DNA of 64,000 nucleotides from Marinibaculum sp040216765 (GCA_040216765.1 JAVJON010000042.1:72323-136322), one strand, 5' to 3'. Counted from the first letter of the stretch, positions 48,836 to 57,722 are shown. Made by a program: numbers and translations. The notes: generated by a model not told the origin, from the letters alone.

Positions 48836-49852
48836 TCAGTAGTTTTCCTGAAGCTTCTTCGCCATTTCCTCGACATTGTCCGGCGGCCAGTTCGGCACGT
48901 GCATGCCGAGGTGCAGCCCCATCTGCGAGAGCACTTCCTTGATCTCGTTGAGCGACTTGCGTCCGAAATTCGGCGTCCGCAGCATCTCGCTCTCGGTCTT
49001 CTGGATCAAGTCGCCGATATAGACGATGTTGTCGTTCTTCAGGCAGTTCGCGGACCGGACGGACAGTTCCAGTTCGTCGACCCGGCGCAGCAGGTTCGGG
49101 TTGAACTCCGGCTCCGACGGCAGATGCTCCTCGGTGCGCTTGGTCGGCTCCTCGAAATTGATGAAGAGCTGCAACTGGTCCTGCAGGATGCGGGCGGCGA
49201 TCGCCACCGCATCGTCCGGCTTCACGGTGCCGTTGGTCTCGATCCGCATGGACAGGCGGTCATAGTCGAGGACCTGCCCCTCGCGGGTGTTCTCGACCTT
49301 GTAGGACACCTTGCGCACCGGGCTGTACAGCGCATCCACCGGAATCAGGCCGATCGGCGCATCCTCGGGGCGGTTCGACGCCGCGGAGACATAGCCCTTG
49401 CCGGATTCCACCGTCAGTTCCATGCGGATCGTGGCCTCGGAATCCAGGGTGCAGAGCACCAGGTCCGGGTCCATGATCTCGATGTCGTGACCGGTCTCGA
49501 TCATGCCGGCGGTCACCTCGCGGGGCCCCGACGCGGTCAGGGTCATGCGCTTCGGCCCCTCGCCATGCATGCGCAGGGCAAGGCTCTTGACGTTGAGGAC
49601 GATGTCCGTGACATCCTCCTGCACGCCAGGAATGGACGAGAATTCGTGCAGGACCCCGTCGATCTTGATCGCCGTCACCGCCGCGCCCTGCAGGGAGGAC
49701 AGCAGTACCCGACGCAGGGCGTTGCCGAGGGTCAGACCGAAACCGCGCTCCAGCGGTTCGGCAACCAATGTCGCCCCCCGGCCCTGCTCGCCGGCGCTTT
49801 CCACCTGAAGCTTGTTGGGCTTTATCAGCTCCGTCCAATTTCGCTGAATCAC
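48836..49852 (-). CDS. rpoA: DNA-directed RNA polymerase alpha subunit
   Basis: A 338-residue subunit that nucleates RNA polymerase assembly and binds UP elements and activators. The N-terminal domain has EPLERGFGLTLGNALRRVLLSS near 30-51 and LYSPVRKVSYKVENTREGQ. The C-terminal domain has LELSVRSANCLKNDNIVYIGDL, then RTPNFGRKSLNEIKEVLSQMGL, the DNA- and activator-contacting helices. It lies between rpsK (238-nt spacer) and rplQ. Confidence 0.98.
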   Translation of the reverse strand: MIQRNWTELIKPNKLQVESAGEQGRGATLVAEPLERGFGLTLGNALRRVLLSSLQGAAVTAIKIDGVLHEFSSIPGVQEDVTDIVLNVKSLALRMHGEGPKRMTLTASGPREVTAGMIETGHDIEIMDPDLVLCTLDSEATIRMELTVESGKGYVSAASNRPEDAPIGLIPVDALYSPVRKVSYKVENTREGQVLDYDRLSMRIETNGTVKPDDAVAIAARILQDQLQLFINFEEPTKRTEEHLPSEPEFNPNLLRRVDELELSVRSANCLKNDNIVYIGDLIQKTESEMLRTPNFGRKSLNEIKEVLSQMGLHLGMHVPNWPPDNVEEMAKKLQENY

Positions 49853-50059
49853 GTGTTCACCTCATCGCTGGCATCAGCGGCCGGCATCCGGCACCGACCG
49901 CGTCGCAGAGCCGCCGCAGAAGCGCGGGGTTGATCGGGCGGGGGTGCCACATCCTGCCCGCCCCGGCTCTGTTATGTACTTGGACGCGCCGGCCGGTCCG
50001 GCATGGCGCCCCGGGCGCGGCATGGGAAGGCTTCGAGACCTTCGCCTGCCGGCCCAATC

Positions 50060-50084
50060 CCGGCGCCGTCCGCGACGGCGCCGG
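50060..50084 (-). other. Intercistronic hairpin after rpsK
   Basis: A perfect 11-bp stem CCGGCGCCGTC / GACGGCGCCGG with a 3-nt loop, 6 nt after the rpsK stop. There is no T tract, so it is more likely a processing or stability element, or a Rho-independent attenuator of low strength, in the 238-nt spacer before rpoA. I saw no promoter in that spacer. Confidence 0.55.
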
Positions 50085-50090
50085 AGGCCG

Positions 50091-50483
50091 TCAGACGCGC
50101 CGACGCTTGCGCGGACGGCAGCCGTTGTGCGGGATCGGCGTCACGTCACGGATCGTCGTGATGCTGAAGCCGACCGCCTGCAGCGCCCGCAGGGCCGATT
50201 CGCGGCCGGAACCCGGGCCGCGCACCTCGACCTCGAGGGTCTTGACGCCATGCTCCGCGGCCTTGCGGCCGGCATTGTCGGCCGCCACCTGCGCGGCATA
50301 GGGGGTCGACTTCCGCGATCCCTTGAAGCCCTGCGCGCCGGCCGACGACCAGGCCACCGTATTGCCCTGGGCATCGGTGATCGTGATCATCGTGTTGTTG
50401 AACGTCGCGTTCACATGGGCGACCGCGTTGGTGATGTTCTTGCGTTCGCGCCTGCGGATGCGGGTGGTCTTTTCTCGTGCCAT
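50091..50483 (-). CDS. rpsK: 30S ribosomal protein S11
   Basis: A 130-residue protein of the small-subunit platform. The family blocks are HVNATFNNTMITITDAQGN near 21-39, AQGFKGSRKSTPYAAQVAAD near 50-70, and the C-terminal TTIRDVTPIPHNGCRPRKRRRV. The ATG at 50483 gives the typical basic N-terminus. It follows rpsM in the alpha-type operon. Confidence 0.97.
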   Translation of the reverse strand: MAREKTTRIRRRERKNITNAVAHVNATFNNTMITITDAQGNTVAWSSAGAQGFKGSRKSTPYAAQVAADNAGRKAAEHGVKTLEVEVRGPGSGRESALRALQAVGFSITTIRDVTPIPHNGCRPRKRRRV

Positions 50484-50692
50484 GCCTAATCCAAATGCTG
50501 AAGGCGGTTCCGACGCTGACCGCCGGCTGCCGCCTGCATCGGCATGCCCGCTGCGCGCCATCGGCGCCGGACCATGCCGTACCCTGAAATCACAAAAGGC
50601 GATCCGCCGGAACCGGTTCCGGGGAGGCTCCGCCCCCGCCGGCCCGGCGCCGCGAATGCGCCGCTATTCAATCGCCGCTGCCAGGCCTTCCG

Positions 50693-51061
50693 TTACTTCT
50701 TCTTGCCGGCGATCGGCCGTGCCGGGCCCTTCCGGGTCCGCGCATTGGTATGGGTCCGCTGGCCACGCACCGGCAGGCCGCGGCGATGCCGCAGGCCGCG
50801 ATAGCAGCCCAGGTCCATCAGCCGCTTGATGTTCATTGCCTCTTCGCGCCGCAGGTCGCCTTCGACCCGGTAGTCGCGCTCGATCACCTCGCGAACGCCG
50901 ATGATCTCGGCCTCCGTCAGCTCGTTGACCCGGCGCTCGGCCGGTACGCCAACCTTGCTGCAGATCTCCTTCGCCTTCATCCGGCCGATGCCGTAGATGT
51001 AGGTCAGAGCGATCTCCACCCGCTTGTTCGACGGGATGTTCACGCCAGCGATACGTGCCAC
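50693..51061 (-). CDS. rpsM: 30S ribosomal protein S13
   Basis: A 122-residue head protein that contacts the P-site tRNA and the large subunit. It begins MARIAGVNIPSNKRVEIALT and has the YIYGIG signature. The C-terminus is basic: RGLPVRGQRTHTNARTRKG and a KKK end. It is the first gene of the alpha-type block and is preceded by a 463-nt region with its own promoter. rpsD is not in the block, as usual in alphaproteobacteria. Confidence 0.97.
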   Translation of the reverse strand: MARIAGVNIPSNKRVEIALTYIYGIGRMKAKEICSKVGVPAERRVNELTEAEIIGVREVIERDYRVEGDLRREEAMNIKRLMDLGCYRGLRHRRGLPVRGQRTHTNARTRKGPARPIAGKKK

Positions 51062-51442
51062 GCGATGTCTCCTGCTTCCGCAACTGCGCCGGCCGGCGCC
51101 GCCATGCGGGCCTCGTGCGCGTCAACTCCAGACTGTCCGGTACTCCGGGACCGCCCTATACTCCCAGACCGTGGCACCACCCGGGCACCGACCCGACCGG
51201 CATTCCGATCAGGTCGACATCGTCGAGCGGCGGCACGACCCACCACATCGCCCGGCAACTTGCTGTCTTGCGACACGCGTCTGCCGGCGCGGCCTTGCTG
51301 CGCGGCAGCCCGAACCCGGCCTGCCTTGCAGATATGCGTATATCGGCGAAATGCCAAGCATCGCCGAGCACCACGCATCTTCCGGTCGGTCTGAGTGGCT
51401 GGAGTCCGGTGCGGCCCACACCCGGACGGCCTGAGCCGCGGG

Positions 51443-51470
51443 ATTATATGGACTAACCTCACCCAGTCAA
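51443..51470 (-). promoter_or_regulatory. Near-consensus sigma70-type promoter upstream of rpsM
   Basis: On the minus strand TTGACT (51470-51465), a 16-nt spacer, then TATAAT (51448-51443): five and six of six consensus bases. It stands 15 nt downstream of the adk terminator T run and reads toward rpsM. It is the best promoter I see in the window. Confidence 0.72.
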
Positions 51471-51484
51471 CAACCGACCGTCAG

Positions 51485-51520
51485 AAAAACTCCGGCCGTG
51501 GCGCATATGCCGCAGCCCGG
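51485..51520 (-). terminator. Rho-independent terminator after adk
   Basis: On the minus strand an imperfect stem (51520-51492) of about 10 pairs, with one bulge and one mismatch around a short AT-rich loop, is followed by AGTTTTT (51491-51485). It begins 5 nt after the adk stop and would end the secY-adk transcript. Confidence 0.65.
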
Positions 51521-51524
51521 CGCC

Positions 51525-52172
51525 TCACGACGCCACGATTGCCTCTATCTGACGGGTCACCTCGTCGATATCGGCCATGCCATCCACAGACCGCAGCACA
51601 TCCTTGCCCTTGTAATAGGGCAGCAGCGGCGCGGTCTGGCTGTGATAGGCCTTCAGCCGGGAAGACACCGTCTCGGCGGTATCGTCCTTCCGGCGGGTAA
51701 ATTCGGTGCCGCCGCAGACATCGCAGACACCGTCCTGCCTGGGCCGCTTGAAACTGTCGTGATAGCCCGCGCCGCAGGAGGCACAGGTGAAACGCCCGGT
51801 GATTCGCTCGACCAGGGCCTGGTCGTCCACCTGCATCTCGATCACATGGTCCAGCGCCTGCCGCTTGTCCGCCAGCATCCGGTCCAGCGCCTCGGCCTGG
51901 CCGAGCGTGCGCGGAAAGCCGTCCAGGATGAAGCCGGGCGCGCAATCCGGGCTGTCCAGGCGTTGATCGATGATGCCCACCACCAGGTCGTCGGGCACCA
52001 GGTCGCCACGCTCCATGATCGCTGCTGCCTGCTTGCCCAGGTCGGTACCGGCCTTCACGGCGGCGCGCAACATGTCGCCGGTCGACAGCTGCGGAATGCC
52101 GTGGCGCTCCACCAGCCGCTGCGCCTGGGTTCCCTTCCCGGCGCCGGGCGGGCCCAGCAGGATCAGTCTCAT
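51525..52172 (-). CDS. adk: Adenylate kinase
   Basis: Interconverts ATP + AMP and 2 ADP. It has 215 residues, the long type. The P-loop is GPPGAGKGTQA at about 7-17; LDGFPRTLGQAEAL near 83-96 is the AMP-site signature. The LID domain has two Cys pairs, CASCG and CDVCG, that predict a bound zinc. The ATG overlaps the secY stop by 4 nt. Placement after secY is typical of this gene cluster. Confidence 0.97.
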   Translation of the reverse strand: MRLILLGPPGAGKGTQAQRLVERHGIPQLSTGDMLRAAVKAGTDLGKQAAAIMERGDLVPDDLVVGIIDQRLDSPDCAPGFILDGFPRTLGQAEALDRMLADKRQALDHVIEMQVDDQALVERITGRFTCASCGAGYHDSFKRPRQDGVCDVCGGTEFTRRKDDTAETVSSRLKAYHSQTAPLLPYYKGKDVLRSVDGMADIDEVTRQIEAIVAS

Positions 52173-53515
52173 CGGCGCGCTCCCCTCAGCTTCGACTTCT
52201 TGATCAACCCTTCGTACTGATGCGCCAGCAGGTGCGACTGGATCTGCGAGACCGTATCCATCGTCACGGTGACGACGATCAGCAGCGAGGTGCCGCCCAG
52301 GAAGAAGAAGGTCATCCCGAACCGCCCCATGATGAACTCAGGCAGCAGGCAGATCGCCGCCAGGTACAGGGCGCCGACCGCAGTCAGCCGGGTCAGCACA
52401 TAGTCCAGATATTCCGCGGTCCGCTGGCCGGGGCGGATGCCCGGCACGAAGCCGCCATACTTCTTGAGGTTGTCGGCGGTGTCCTGCGGGTTGAACACGA
52501 TGGCGGTGTAGAAGAAGGCGAAGAAGATGATCATCGCGCCGTACAGCGCCATGAACACCGCCTGGCCATGCGCCAGCTGGCCGACGATGAAGGTCGCCCA
52601 GTCCGGCAGGTTGCCGGAGCCGGCGGAGAACTGCGCCACCGCCGAGGGCATTAGCAGCAGGCTGGATGCGAAGATCGGCGGGATCACGCCCGCGGTGTTG
52701 AGCTTCAGCGGCAGATGCGAGCTCTCGCCGCCGAACATCTTGTTGCCCATCTGGCGCTTCGGATACTGCACCAGGATCCGCCGCTGGGCGCGCTCCATGA
52801 ACACGATGAACGTGATGATGCCGACGACGCCGACCAGCACCAGGATCACGAAGGCGGTGGACAGCGAGCCGGAGCGGCCGAGTTCCAGCAGGCTGGCAAG
52901 CGCCGCGGGCAACTCCGCCACGATGCCGGCGAAGATGATCAGCGAGATGCCGTTGCCGACCCCGCGCTGGGTGATCTGCTCGCCCAGCCACATCAGGAAG
53001 ATGGTGCCGCCGGTCAGGGTGATCACGGTCGTCGCGCGGAAGAACAGGCCCGGTTCCAGGACGGCCGATCCGGCCGACAGCGCCTCCAGCCCCACCGCGA
53101 TGCCGTAGGACTGCACCACGGCCAGCAGCACGGTGCCATAGCGGGTGTACTGGTTGATCTTCTTGCGCCCGCTCTCGCCTTCCTTCTTCAGCTGCTCCAG
53201 ATGCGGCGAGACGGTGGTGAGCAGCTGGATGATGATCGATGCCGAGATGTACGGCATGATGTTCAGCGCGAAGATCGTCATCCGGCCCAGGGCCCCGCCG
53301 GAGAACATGTTGAACATGTCCAGGACGCCGCCCTGCTGCTGGTTGAAGATGTCCTGGATGACGCCGGGCTCGATGCCCGGGATCGGCACGTAGGTGCCCA
53401 GCCGGTAGACGATCAGCGCGCCCAGGGTGAACCAGATGCGCTTCTTGAGTTCGGTGGCCTTGGCGATCGCGCCGAAGTTCAGGTTGGCCGCCAATTGCTC
53501 CGCGGCTGACGCCAT
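52169..53515 (-). CDS. secY: Protein translocase subunit SecY
   Basis: The 448-residue channel subunit of the Sec translocon, with ten expected membrane spans. Typical stretches are YRLGTYVPIPGIEP near 37-50 (plug region), LNIMPYISASIIIQLLTTV near 80-98, and the C-terminal cytoplasmic loop FVPGIRPGQRTAEYLDYVLTRLT near 350-372, which contacts SecA and ribosomes. The ATG at 53515 fits the family N-terminus; GAGGAGC lies upstream. It overlaps adk by 4 nt. Confidence 0.97.
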   Translation of the reverse strand: MASAAEQLAANLNFGAIAKATELKKRIWFTLGALIVYRLGTYVPIPGIEPGVIQDIFNQQQGGVLDMFNMFSGGALGRMTIFALNIMPYISASIIIQLLTTVSPHLEQLKKEGESGRKKINQYTRYGTVLLAVVQSYGIAVGLEALSAGSAVLEPGLFFRATTVITLTGGTIFLMWLGEQITQRGVGNGISLIIFAGIVAELPAALASLLELGRSGSLSTAFVILVLVGVVGIITFIVFMERAQRRILVQYPKRQMGNKMFGGESSHLPLKLNTAGVIPPIFASSLLLMPSAVAQFSAGSGNLPDWATFIVGQLAHGQAVFMALYGAMIIFFAFFYTAIVFNPQDTADNLKKYGGFVPGIRPGQRTAEYLDYVLTRLTAVGALYLAAICLLPEFIMGRFGMTFFFLGGTSLLIVVTVTMDTVSQIQSHLLAHQYEGLIKKSKLRGARR

Positions 53516-53719
53516 TGCGGGTGCTCCTCGTCTATCGCTGCGGGCCGCCCGGAACGGGCCCCGGAACAGCCCCGGTGCGGATCGGCGGCCGCCCCGCCGC
53601 ATGGCCGGGCCCCGGCCGGCGGAAACCGGCGGGCCCCTGGCCGATCGGTCGGGGCAGGGCCGCGAGGCCTGGGCGGGTCGGGATATTGGGCGTCGCGCCT
53701 GCGGACCGCAAGTGCCCGC

Positions 53720-53741
53720 GGCCGGCCTGCGCCGGCCGGCC
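53720..53741 (-). other. Hairpin in the rplO-secY spacer
   Basis: GGCCGGCC / GGCCGGCC with a 6-nt loop, within the 261-nt spacer between rplO and secY. There is no T tract. Otherwise the spacer is extremely GC-rich and holds no credible gene or promoter. Confidence 0.45.
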
Positions 53742-53776
53742 CGGGACGCCGCCGCGGCGGCGGTCGCACGCGCCCG

Positions 53777-54301
53777 TCAGGACTCCGCCGTCGCCGCCTC
53801 GTCCTTCGGCCGCATCTTGCCGTGGCTGCGGTTGCCGCCACTGATCTCGACCACGTGCACCTTGCCCCCGGCCGCCTCGACGGCCGCCTGGGCGGCCTTG
53901 GAGACGCCGTTGACGGTGATCTCGATCTTGGCGGACAGCTCGCCCTGCGCCAGCAGCCGGATACCGTCGCCACGCCGGCCGACGACACCGCTGTCCAGCA
54001 GCACCGCAAGTGTGACCGGCTTGCCGGCATCGATCTTGCCGGCGTCGATCGCCTTCTGGATGCGGCCGATATTCACCGCCGCAAAAGTCTTGGCGAACGG
54101 CACCTTGAAGCCGCGCTTCGGCAACCGCCGATAGATCGGCGTCTGGCCGCCTTCGAATGCCTTGACCGCCACGCCGCTGCGCGAGGTCTGGCCCTTTACG
54201 CCACGGCCGGCCGTCTTGCCGGTGCCCGATCCGATGCCGCGACCGACCCGCTTGCGCCGCTTGTTCGCGCCGGGCCGGTCGGCAATCTCATTGAGCCGCA
54301 T
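53777..54301 (-). CDS. rplO: 50S ribosomal protein L15
   Basis: A 174-residue protein that helps late large-subunit assembly. The start MRLNEIADRPGANKRRKRVGRG, the GSGTGKTAGRGVKGQTSRSG loop near 24-43, and GGQTPIYRRLPKRGF are diagnostic. It has a longer, charged C-terminal tail than E. coli L15 (144 residues). It precedes secY at the end of the spc block. Confidence 0.97.
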   Translation of the reverse strand: MRLNEIADRPGANKRRKRVGRGIGSGTGKTAGRGVKGQTSRSGVAVKAFEGGQTPIYRRLPKRGFKVPFAKTFAAVNIGRIQKAIDAGKIDAGKPVTLAVLLDSGVVGRRGDGIRLLAQGELSAKIEITVNGVSKAAQAAVEAAGGKVHVVEISGGNRSHGKMRPKDEAATAES

Positions 54302-54363
54302 CCTGCTACTCCCTCATGGTCGGGGACCCGCCCGCTCCGGGCCGGTCCCGCGCCCGGTATTCG

Positions 54364-54561
54364 TCAGTCCTGGTCCACCACCTGGACGAGGTGGCGCACC
54401 TTGTTGATCATGCCGCGCACCGACGGCGTGTCTTCCAGTTCGCGCACGCGGTTGATCTTCGCCAGGCCGAGGCCGCGCAGGGTTTCCTGCTGGTCCTTCG
54501 GCCGCTTGACGCCGCTGCGGATCTGCTTCACCCGGATCGTCTTGCCGCTCGCCTCAGCCAT
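54364..54561 (-). CDS. rpmD: 50S ribosomal protein L30
   Basis: A 65-residue protein with the L30 core IRVKQIRSGVKRPKDQQETL, RGLGLAKINRVRELEDTPS and the end GMINKVRHLVQVV. It lies between rpsE and rplO in the normal spc order. Confidence 0.95.
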   Translation of the reverse strand: MAEASGKTIRVKQIRSGVKRPKDQQETLRGLGLAKINRVRELEDTPSVRGMINKVRHLVQVVDQD

Positions 54562-54650
54562 CTGTCACTCTCGCCTCAATCATGCCCGCGGCGGCCCGGC
54601 CGTCGACAGCCTGTGGAACAGGCCGCCCGCCGTCGACCGCCAGGCGCCGG

Positions 54651-55241
54651 TCAGACCCCGCCGGCCTGTGCGTTCTCGCCCTCGTCCTCGGCAGCCACGG
54701 CCCCGCCCGCATCGGGGGAATCGGGGCGACGGCCGAAGATCTCGCTCACCTTCTTGCCGCGCCGCTGCGCCACGGCGCGCGGTGCCACCAGGCGGTTCAG
54801 CCCGTCGAAGGTCGCCTTGATCATGTTGTAGGGGTTCGAGGAGCCGATCGATTTGGCCACCACGTCGCCCACGCCCAGGGTCTCGAACACGGCGCGCATC
54901 GGCCCGCCGGCGATGATCCCGGTTCCCGCGGGTGCCGCACGCAGCACGACCTTGCCGGCGCCGTGACGGCCCTCGACATCGTGGTGCAGGGTGCGGCCCT
55001 CGCGCAGCGGCACCCTGACCATGGTCCGCTTGGCCTGGTCGGTGGCCTTGCGGATCGCCTCGGGCACCTCGCGGGCCTTGCCGGAGCCGAAGCCCACGCG
55101 CCCCTTCTGATCGCCCACGACGACCAGGGCGGCGAAGCCGAAACGCCGGCCGCCTTTGACCACCTTCGCGACGCGGTTGATGCTGACCAGCTTGTCGATC
55201 AGCTCGCCGTCGCCACGTTCCCCGGTTTCGGGACGCATCAT
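54651..55241 (-). CDS. rpsE: 30S ribosomal protein S5
   Basis: A 196-residue protein that guards decoding fidelity. The dsRBD-like part has INRVAKVVKGGRRFGFAALVVVGD near 21-44 and GFGSGKAREVPEAIRKA; the second domain has GTGIIAGGPMRAVFE and GSSNPYNMIKATFDGL. An acidic Ala-rich tail follows after about 165. It lies between rplR and rpmD. Confidence 0.97.
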   Translation of the reverse strand: MMRPETGERGDGELIDKLVSINRVAKVVKGGRRFGFAALVVVGDQKGRVGFGSGKAREVPEAIRKATDQAKRTMVRVPLREGRTLHHDVEGRHGAGKVVLRAAPAGTGIIAGGPMRAVFETLGVGDVVAKSIGSSNPYNMIKATFDGLNRLVAPRAVAQRRGKKVSEIFGRRPDSPDAGGAVAAEDEGENAQAGGV

Positions 55242-55311
55242 CTGTCCGATTCCCTCGACTGATTCTGTTTACGCCGGGCCCCGTCGGGATCCGTCGTCAT
55301 GCCGGTTGCCA

Positions 55312-55692
55312 TCAGAACGACAGCCCGCCCTCGCGAGCCCCGTCGGCCAGGGCCTTGATCCGGCCGTGATAGACATAGCTGCCGCGGTCGAAGACCACCT
55401 TGTCGACGCCGGCAGCGACGGCGCGGCTGGCCAGTAGCTTGCCGACCGCCTCGGCCGCCGCCTTGTCGGCACCGGTCTTCAGCGAACCGCGCAGCTCCTT
55501 GTCCAGGGACGAGGCCGCAGCCAGGGTCCGCCCGGCCACGTCGTCGATCACCTGCGCATAGATATGCTGCGACGACCGGAACACCGACAGCCGCAGCCGA
55601 CCGCCGGAGCCGCGCCGCAACTTGGCGCGGACGCGCTCCTTGCGGCGCTCACGCAGGTCCAAGCCCTTCGTGCCGTTTACACCCTTGCCCAT
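55312..55692 (-). CDS. rplR: 50S ribosomal protein L18
   Basis: A 126-residue 5S rRNA-binding protein. It has a basic N-terminus (RERRKERVRAKLRRG), then LRLSVFRSSQHIYAQVIDD near 33-51, and the C-terminus VVFDRGSYVYHGRIKALADGAREGGLSF. The ATG at 55692 fits family length. It lies between rplF and rpsE. Confidence 0.97.
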   Translation of the reverse strand: MGKGVNGTKGLDLRERRKERVRAKLRRGSGGRLRLSVFRSSQHIYAQVIDDVAGRTLAAASSLDKELRGSLKTGADKAAAEAVGKLLASRAVAAGVDKVVFDRGSYVYHGRIKALADGAREGGLSF

Positions 55693-55771
55693 CGTCCATT
55701 CTCCTCGCCGCGCCGGCCACGGCCGGACCGCAAAGCGGCCGCCAATCTGTCTGCGATGCTGGCCGGCAGCG

Positions 55772-56305
55772 CTACTTCTTCTTGCCTTCCTTGCGCAGGA
55801 TCTGCTCCCCTGCGTACTTGACGCCCTTGCCCTTGTAGGGCTCCGGCCGGCGCCATGCCCGGATCTCGGCCGCAATCTGGCCGACCTGCTGGCGATCCGC
55901 GCCGCTGATCGAGATCGCGGTCTGCTTGTCGACCGAAATCTGGATCTCCTTCGGGATCTCGTACTTCACTTCGTGGCTGTAGCCCAGCTGCAGCACAAGC
56001 TCGTTGCCCTGCACCGCGGCGCGATAGCCCACGCCCACCAGCTCCAGGTTGATGGTGAAGCCGTTGGCGACACCCTCCACCATGTTGCTGACCAGGGTGC
56101 GCTGCATGCCCCACATGGTGCGCGCCCGGCGGTTGCCCTCGACGGGCAGCACGCGCAGCTGCTTGGCGTCCTGCTCGACCTTGACTTCGTCCATCAAGGT
56201 CATCGACAGCTCGCCCTTCGGGCCCTTCACCCTGATGTCCTGGCCCGCCAGGGTGACCTGCACCCCGGACGGCACCTCAACCGGCATCCGGCCAATACGG
56301 GACAT
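55772..56305 (-). CDS. rplF: 50S ribosomal protein L6
   Basis: A 177-residue protein with two similar domains at the GTPase-factor site. It begins MSRIGRMPVEVPSGVQV, has the segment KGPKGELS near 33, and ends with PEPYKGKGVKYAGEQILRKEGKKK, the family signature. It lies between rpsH and rplR. Confidence 0.97.
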   Translation of the reverse strand: MSRIGRMPVEVPSGVQVTLAGQDIRVKGPKGELSMTLMDEVKVEQDAKQLRVLPVEGNRRARTMWGMQRTLVSNMVEGVANGFTINLELVGVGYRAAVQGNELVLQLGYSHEVKYEIPKEIQISVDKQTAISISGADRQQVGQIAAEIRAWRRPEPYKGKGVKYAGEQILRKEGKKK

Positions 56306-56388
56306 CGCTCAACTCCTTTTCGCGTGCCGGCGCACCAGGCGCCGGCCATCGGCCTGCGGGCCAGCCCGTCATCGGGGCCGGCGCGGCC

Positions 56389-56784
56389 TCAATAAACCTG
56401 GAACAGCACCTCGCCGCCGACCCGTTCGGCGCGCGCCTCGTTGTCCGACATCACGCCCTTGGGCGTCGACAGCACCGACACGCCGAGGCCGTTCCGCACG
56501 CGCTTCAGGTCGTCGATGCTGGAATAGACCCGGCGGCCCGGCCGCGAGACCCGCTTGATCGTCTCGATCACCGGCTCGCCGTTGTGGTACTTCAGTTCGA
56601 CGGTGATGTTGGCCTTGTTGCCGTCCTCCACCTTCTCGAAGGTGCGGATATAGCCCTCGCGCTGCAATGCCGCCAGGGCGGACATGCGCAGGGTGGAAAA
56701 CGGGGCCTGGACCACGGCCTTCCTGGCACGCTGGCCATTCCGGATGCGGGTCAGCAGGTCGCCGAGCGGATCGCTGAAGCTCAT
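56389..56784 (-). CDS. rpsH: 30S ribosomal protein S8
   Basis: A 131-residue primary 16S rRNA-binding protein. DPLGDLLTRIRNGQRARK near 5-22 and the C-terminal GLGVSVLSTPKGVMSDNEAR are diagnostic. In E. coli S8 represses the spc operon; a matching site is not evident here. It lies 10 nt downstream of rpsN. Confidence 0.97.
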   Translation of the reverse strand: MSFSDPLGDLLTRIRNGQRARKAVVQAPFSTLRMSALAALQREGYIRTFEKVEDGNKANITVELKYHNGEPVIETIKRVSRPGRRVYSSIDDLKRVRNGLGVSVLSTPKGVMSDNEARAERVGGEVLFQVY

Positions 56785-56794
56785 GACGGTTCCC

Positions 56795-57100
56795 CTACCA
56801 GCTCGACTTGACCATGCCGGGGATCTTGCCTTCCGAGGCCAGATCCCGCAGCGCGATACGCGACAGCATGAACTTGCGGTACACCGCCCGGCCACGGCCC
56901 GAAAGCTGGCAGCGGTTGCGGACACGCACCGGTGAGGCGTTGCGCGGCAGCTTGGCCAGCTTCAGATGCGCCTCGAAGCGCTCCTCCGGGTCCAGGCTGT
57001 CGTCGCGGGTCACCGCCTTCAGCTCTGCGCGCTTGGACGCATACTGCTTGGCCAGCTTCTTCCGCTTCTTGTTCCGCTCGATAATGCTCGTCTTCGCCAT
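56795..57100 (-). CDS. rpsN: 30S ribosomal protein S14 (zinc-independent form)
   Basis: A 101-residue head protein. MAKTSIIERNKKRKKLAKQY begins it; LPRNASPVRVRNRCQLSGRGRAVYRKF is the core; the end is GKIPGMVKSSW. It lacks the CxxC pairs of zinc-binding S14, so it is the long zinc-free type. It lies between rplE and rpsH. Confidence 0.97.
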   Translation of the reverse strand: MAKTSIIERNKKRKKLAKQYASKRAELKAVTRDDSLDPEERFEAHLKLAKLPRNASPVRVRNRCQLSGRGRAVYRKFMLSRIALRDLASEGKIPGMVKSSW

Positions 57101-57153
57101 CGTCTCTTGTCTTTCTGCCCGTTTCGGGGCCGCGTTCCAGCCGGAGGCGGCCC

Positions 57154-57702
57154 TCAGTTCGAGAAGGGCATGCGGAAGCCGGCCAGAAGCGCCTTGGCCT
57201 CCGCGTCGGTCTTCGCCGTGGTGCAGATGATCACGTCCATGCCCCGGATCTCGCCAACCTTGTCGTAGTTGATCTCGGGGAAGACGATCTGCTCCTTGAT
57301 GCCCATGGCATAATTGCCCCGGCCGTCGAATGCCTTGCCGCTCACGCCGCGAAAATCGCGGACCCGCGGCAATGCGACATTGATCAGCCGGTCGAGGAAT
57401 TCGTACATCCGGTCGCGCCGCAGGGTGACCTTGCAGCCCACCGGCTGGCCCTCGCGCAGCTTGAACCCGGCGATCGACTTCTTGGCCTTGGTGATCACCG
57501 GCCGCTGGCCGGAGATCAGGGCCATCTCCTCGACCGCCGCCTGGACCTTCTTCGCATCCTGGGCGCCTTCGCCGACACCCATGTTGATCACGATCTTGTC
57601 CAGGCGCGGGACTTCCATCACGTTCTTGTAGGCGAACTTCTGCTGAAGCTCTTCGCGCAACTGGCCGTCATAGACCTGCTTCAGACGCGGCTTATCCGAC
57701 AT
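57154..57702 (-). CDS. rplE: 50S ribosomal protein L5
   Basis: A 182-residue 5S rRNA-binding protein contacting S13 and tRNA. MEVPRLDKIVINMGVGEGAQD near 30-50, KSIAGFKLREGQPVGCKVTLR near 75-95 and IKEQIVFPEINYDKV are family marks. It lies between rplX and rpsN. Confidence 0.97.
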   Translation of the reverse strand: MSDKPRLKQVYDGQLREELQQKFAYKNVMEVPRLDKIVINMGVGEGAQDAKKVQAAVEEMALISGQRPVITKAKKSIAGFKLREGQPVGCKVTLRRDRMYEFLDRLINVALPRVRDFRGVSGKAFDGRGNYAMGIKEQIVFPEINYDKVGEIRGMDVIICTTAKTDAEAKALLAGFRMPFSN

Positions 57703-57722
57703 TGTCCTATCCTCTTGCCGCC

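Larger units (their letters stand above)
51062..51524. other. Long non-coding region between adk and rpsM (463 nt)
   Basis: It contains the adk terminator (51485-51520) and a strong minus-strand promoter (51443-51470). From the predicted transcription start near 51436 a leader of about 375 nt would run to rpsM. Small open frames exist in it, but none has a recognisable family or a clear ribosome binding site. A short inverted repeat GATAT/ATATC is at 51331-51344. Confidence 0.6.

Noticed and set aside
51156..51419. An 87-codon minus-strand frame after the strong promoter in the adk-rpsM gap
   Set aside because: No ribosome binding site or recognisable family, and the region is better read as leader. 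It could be reconsidered if conserved.
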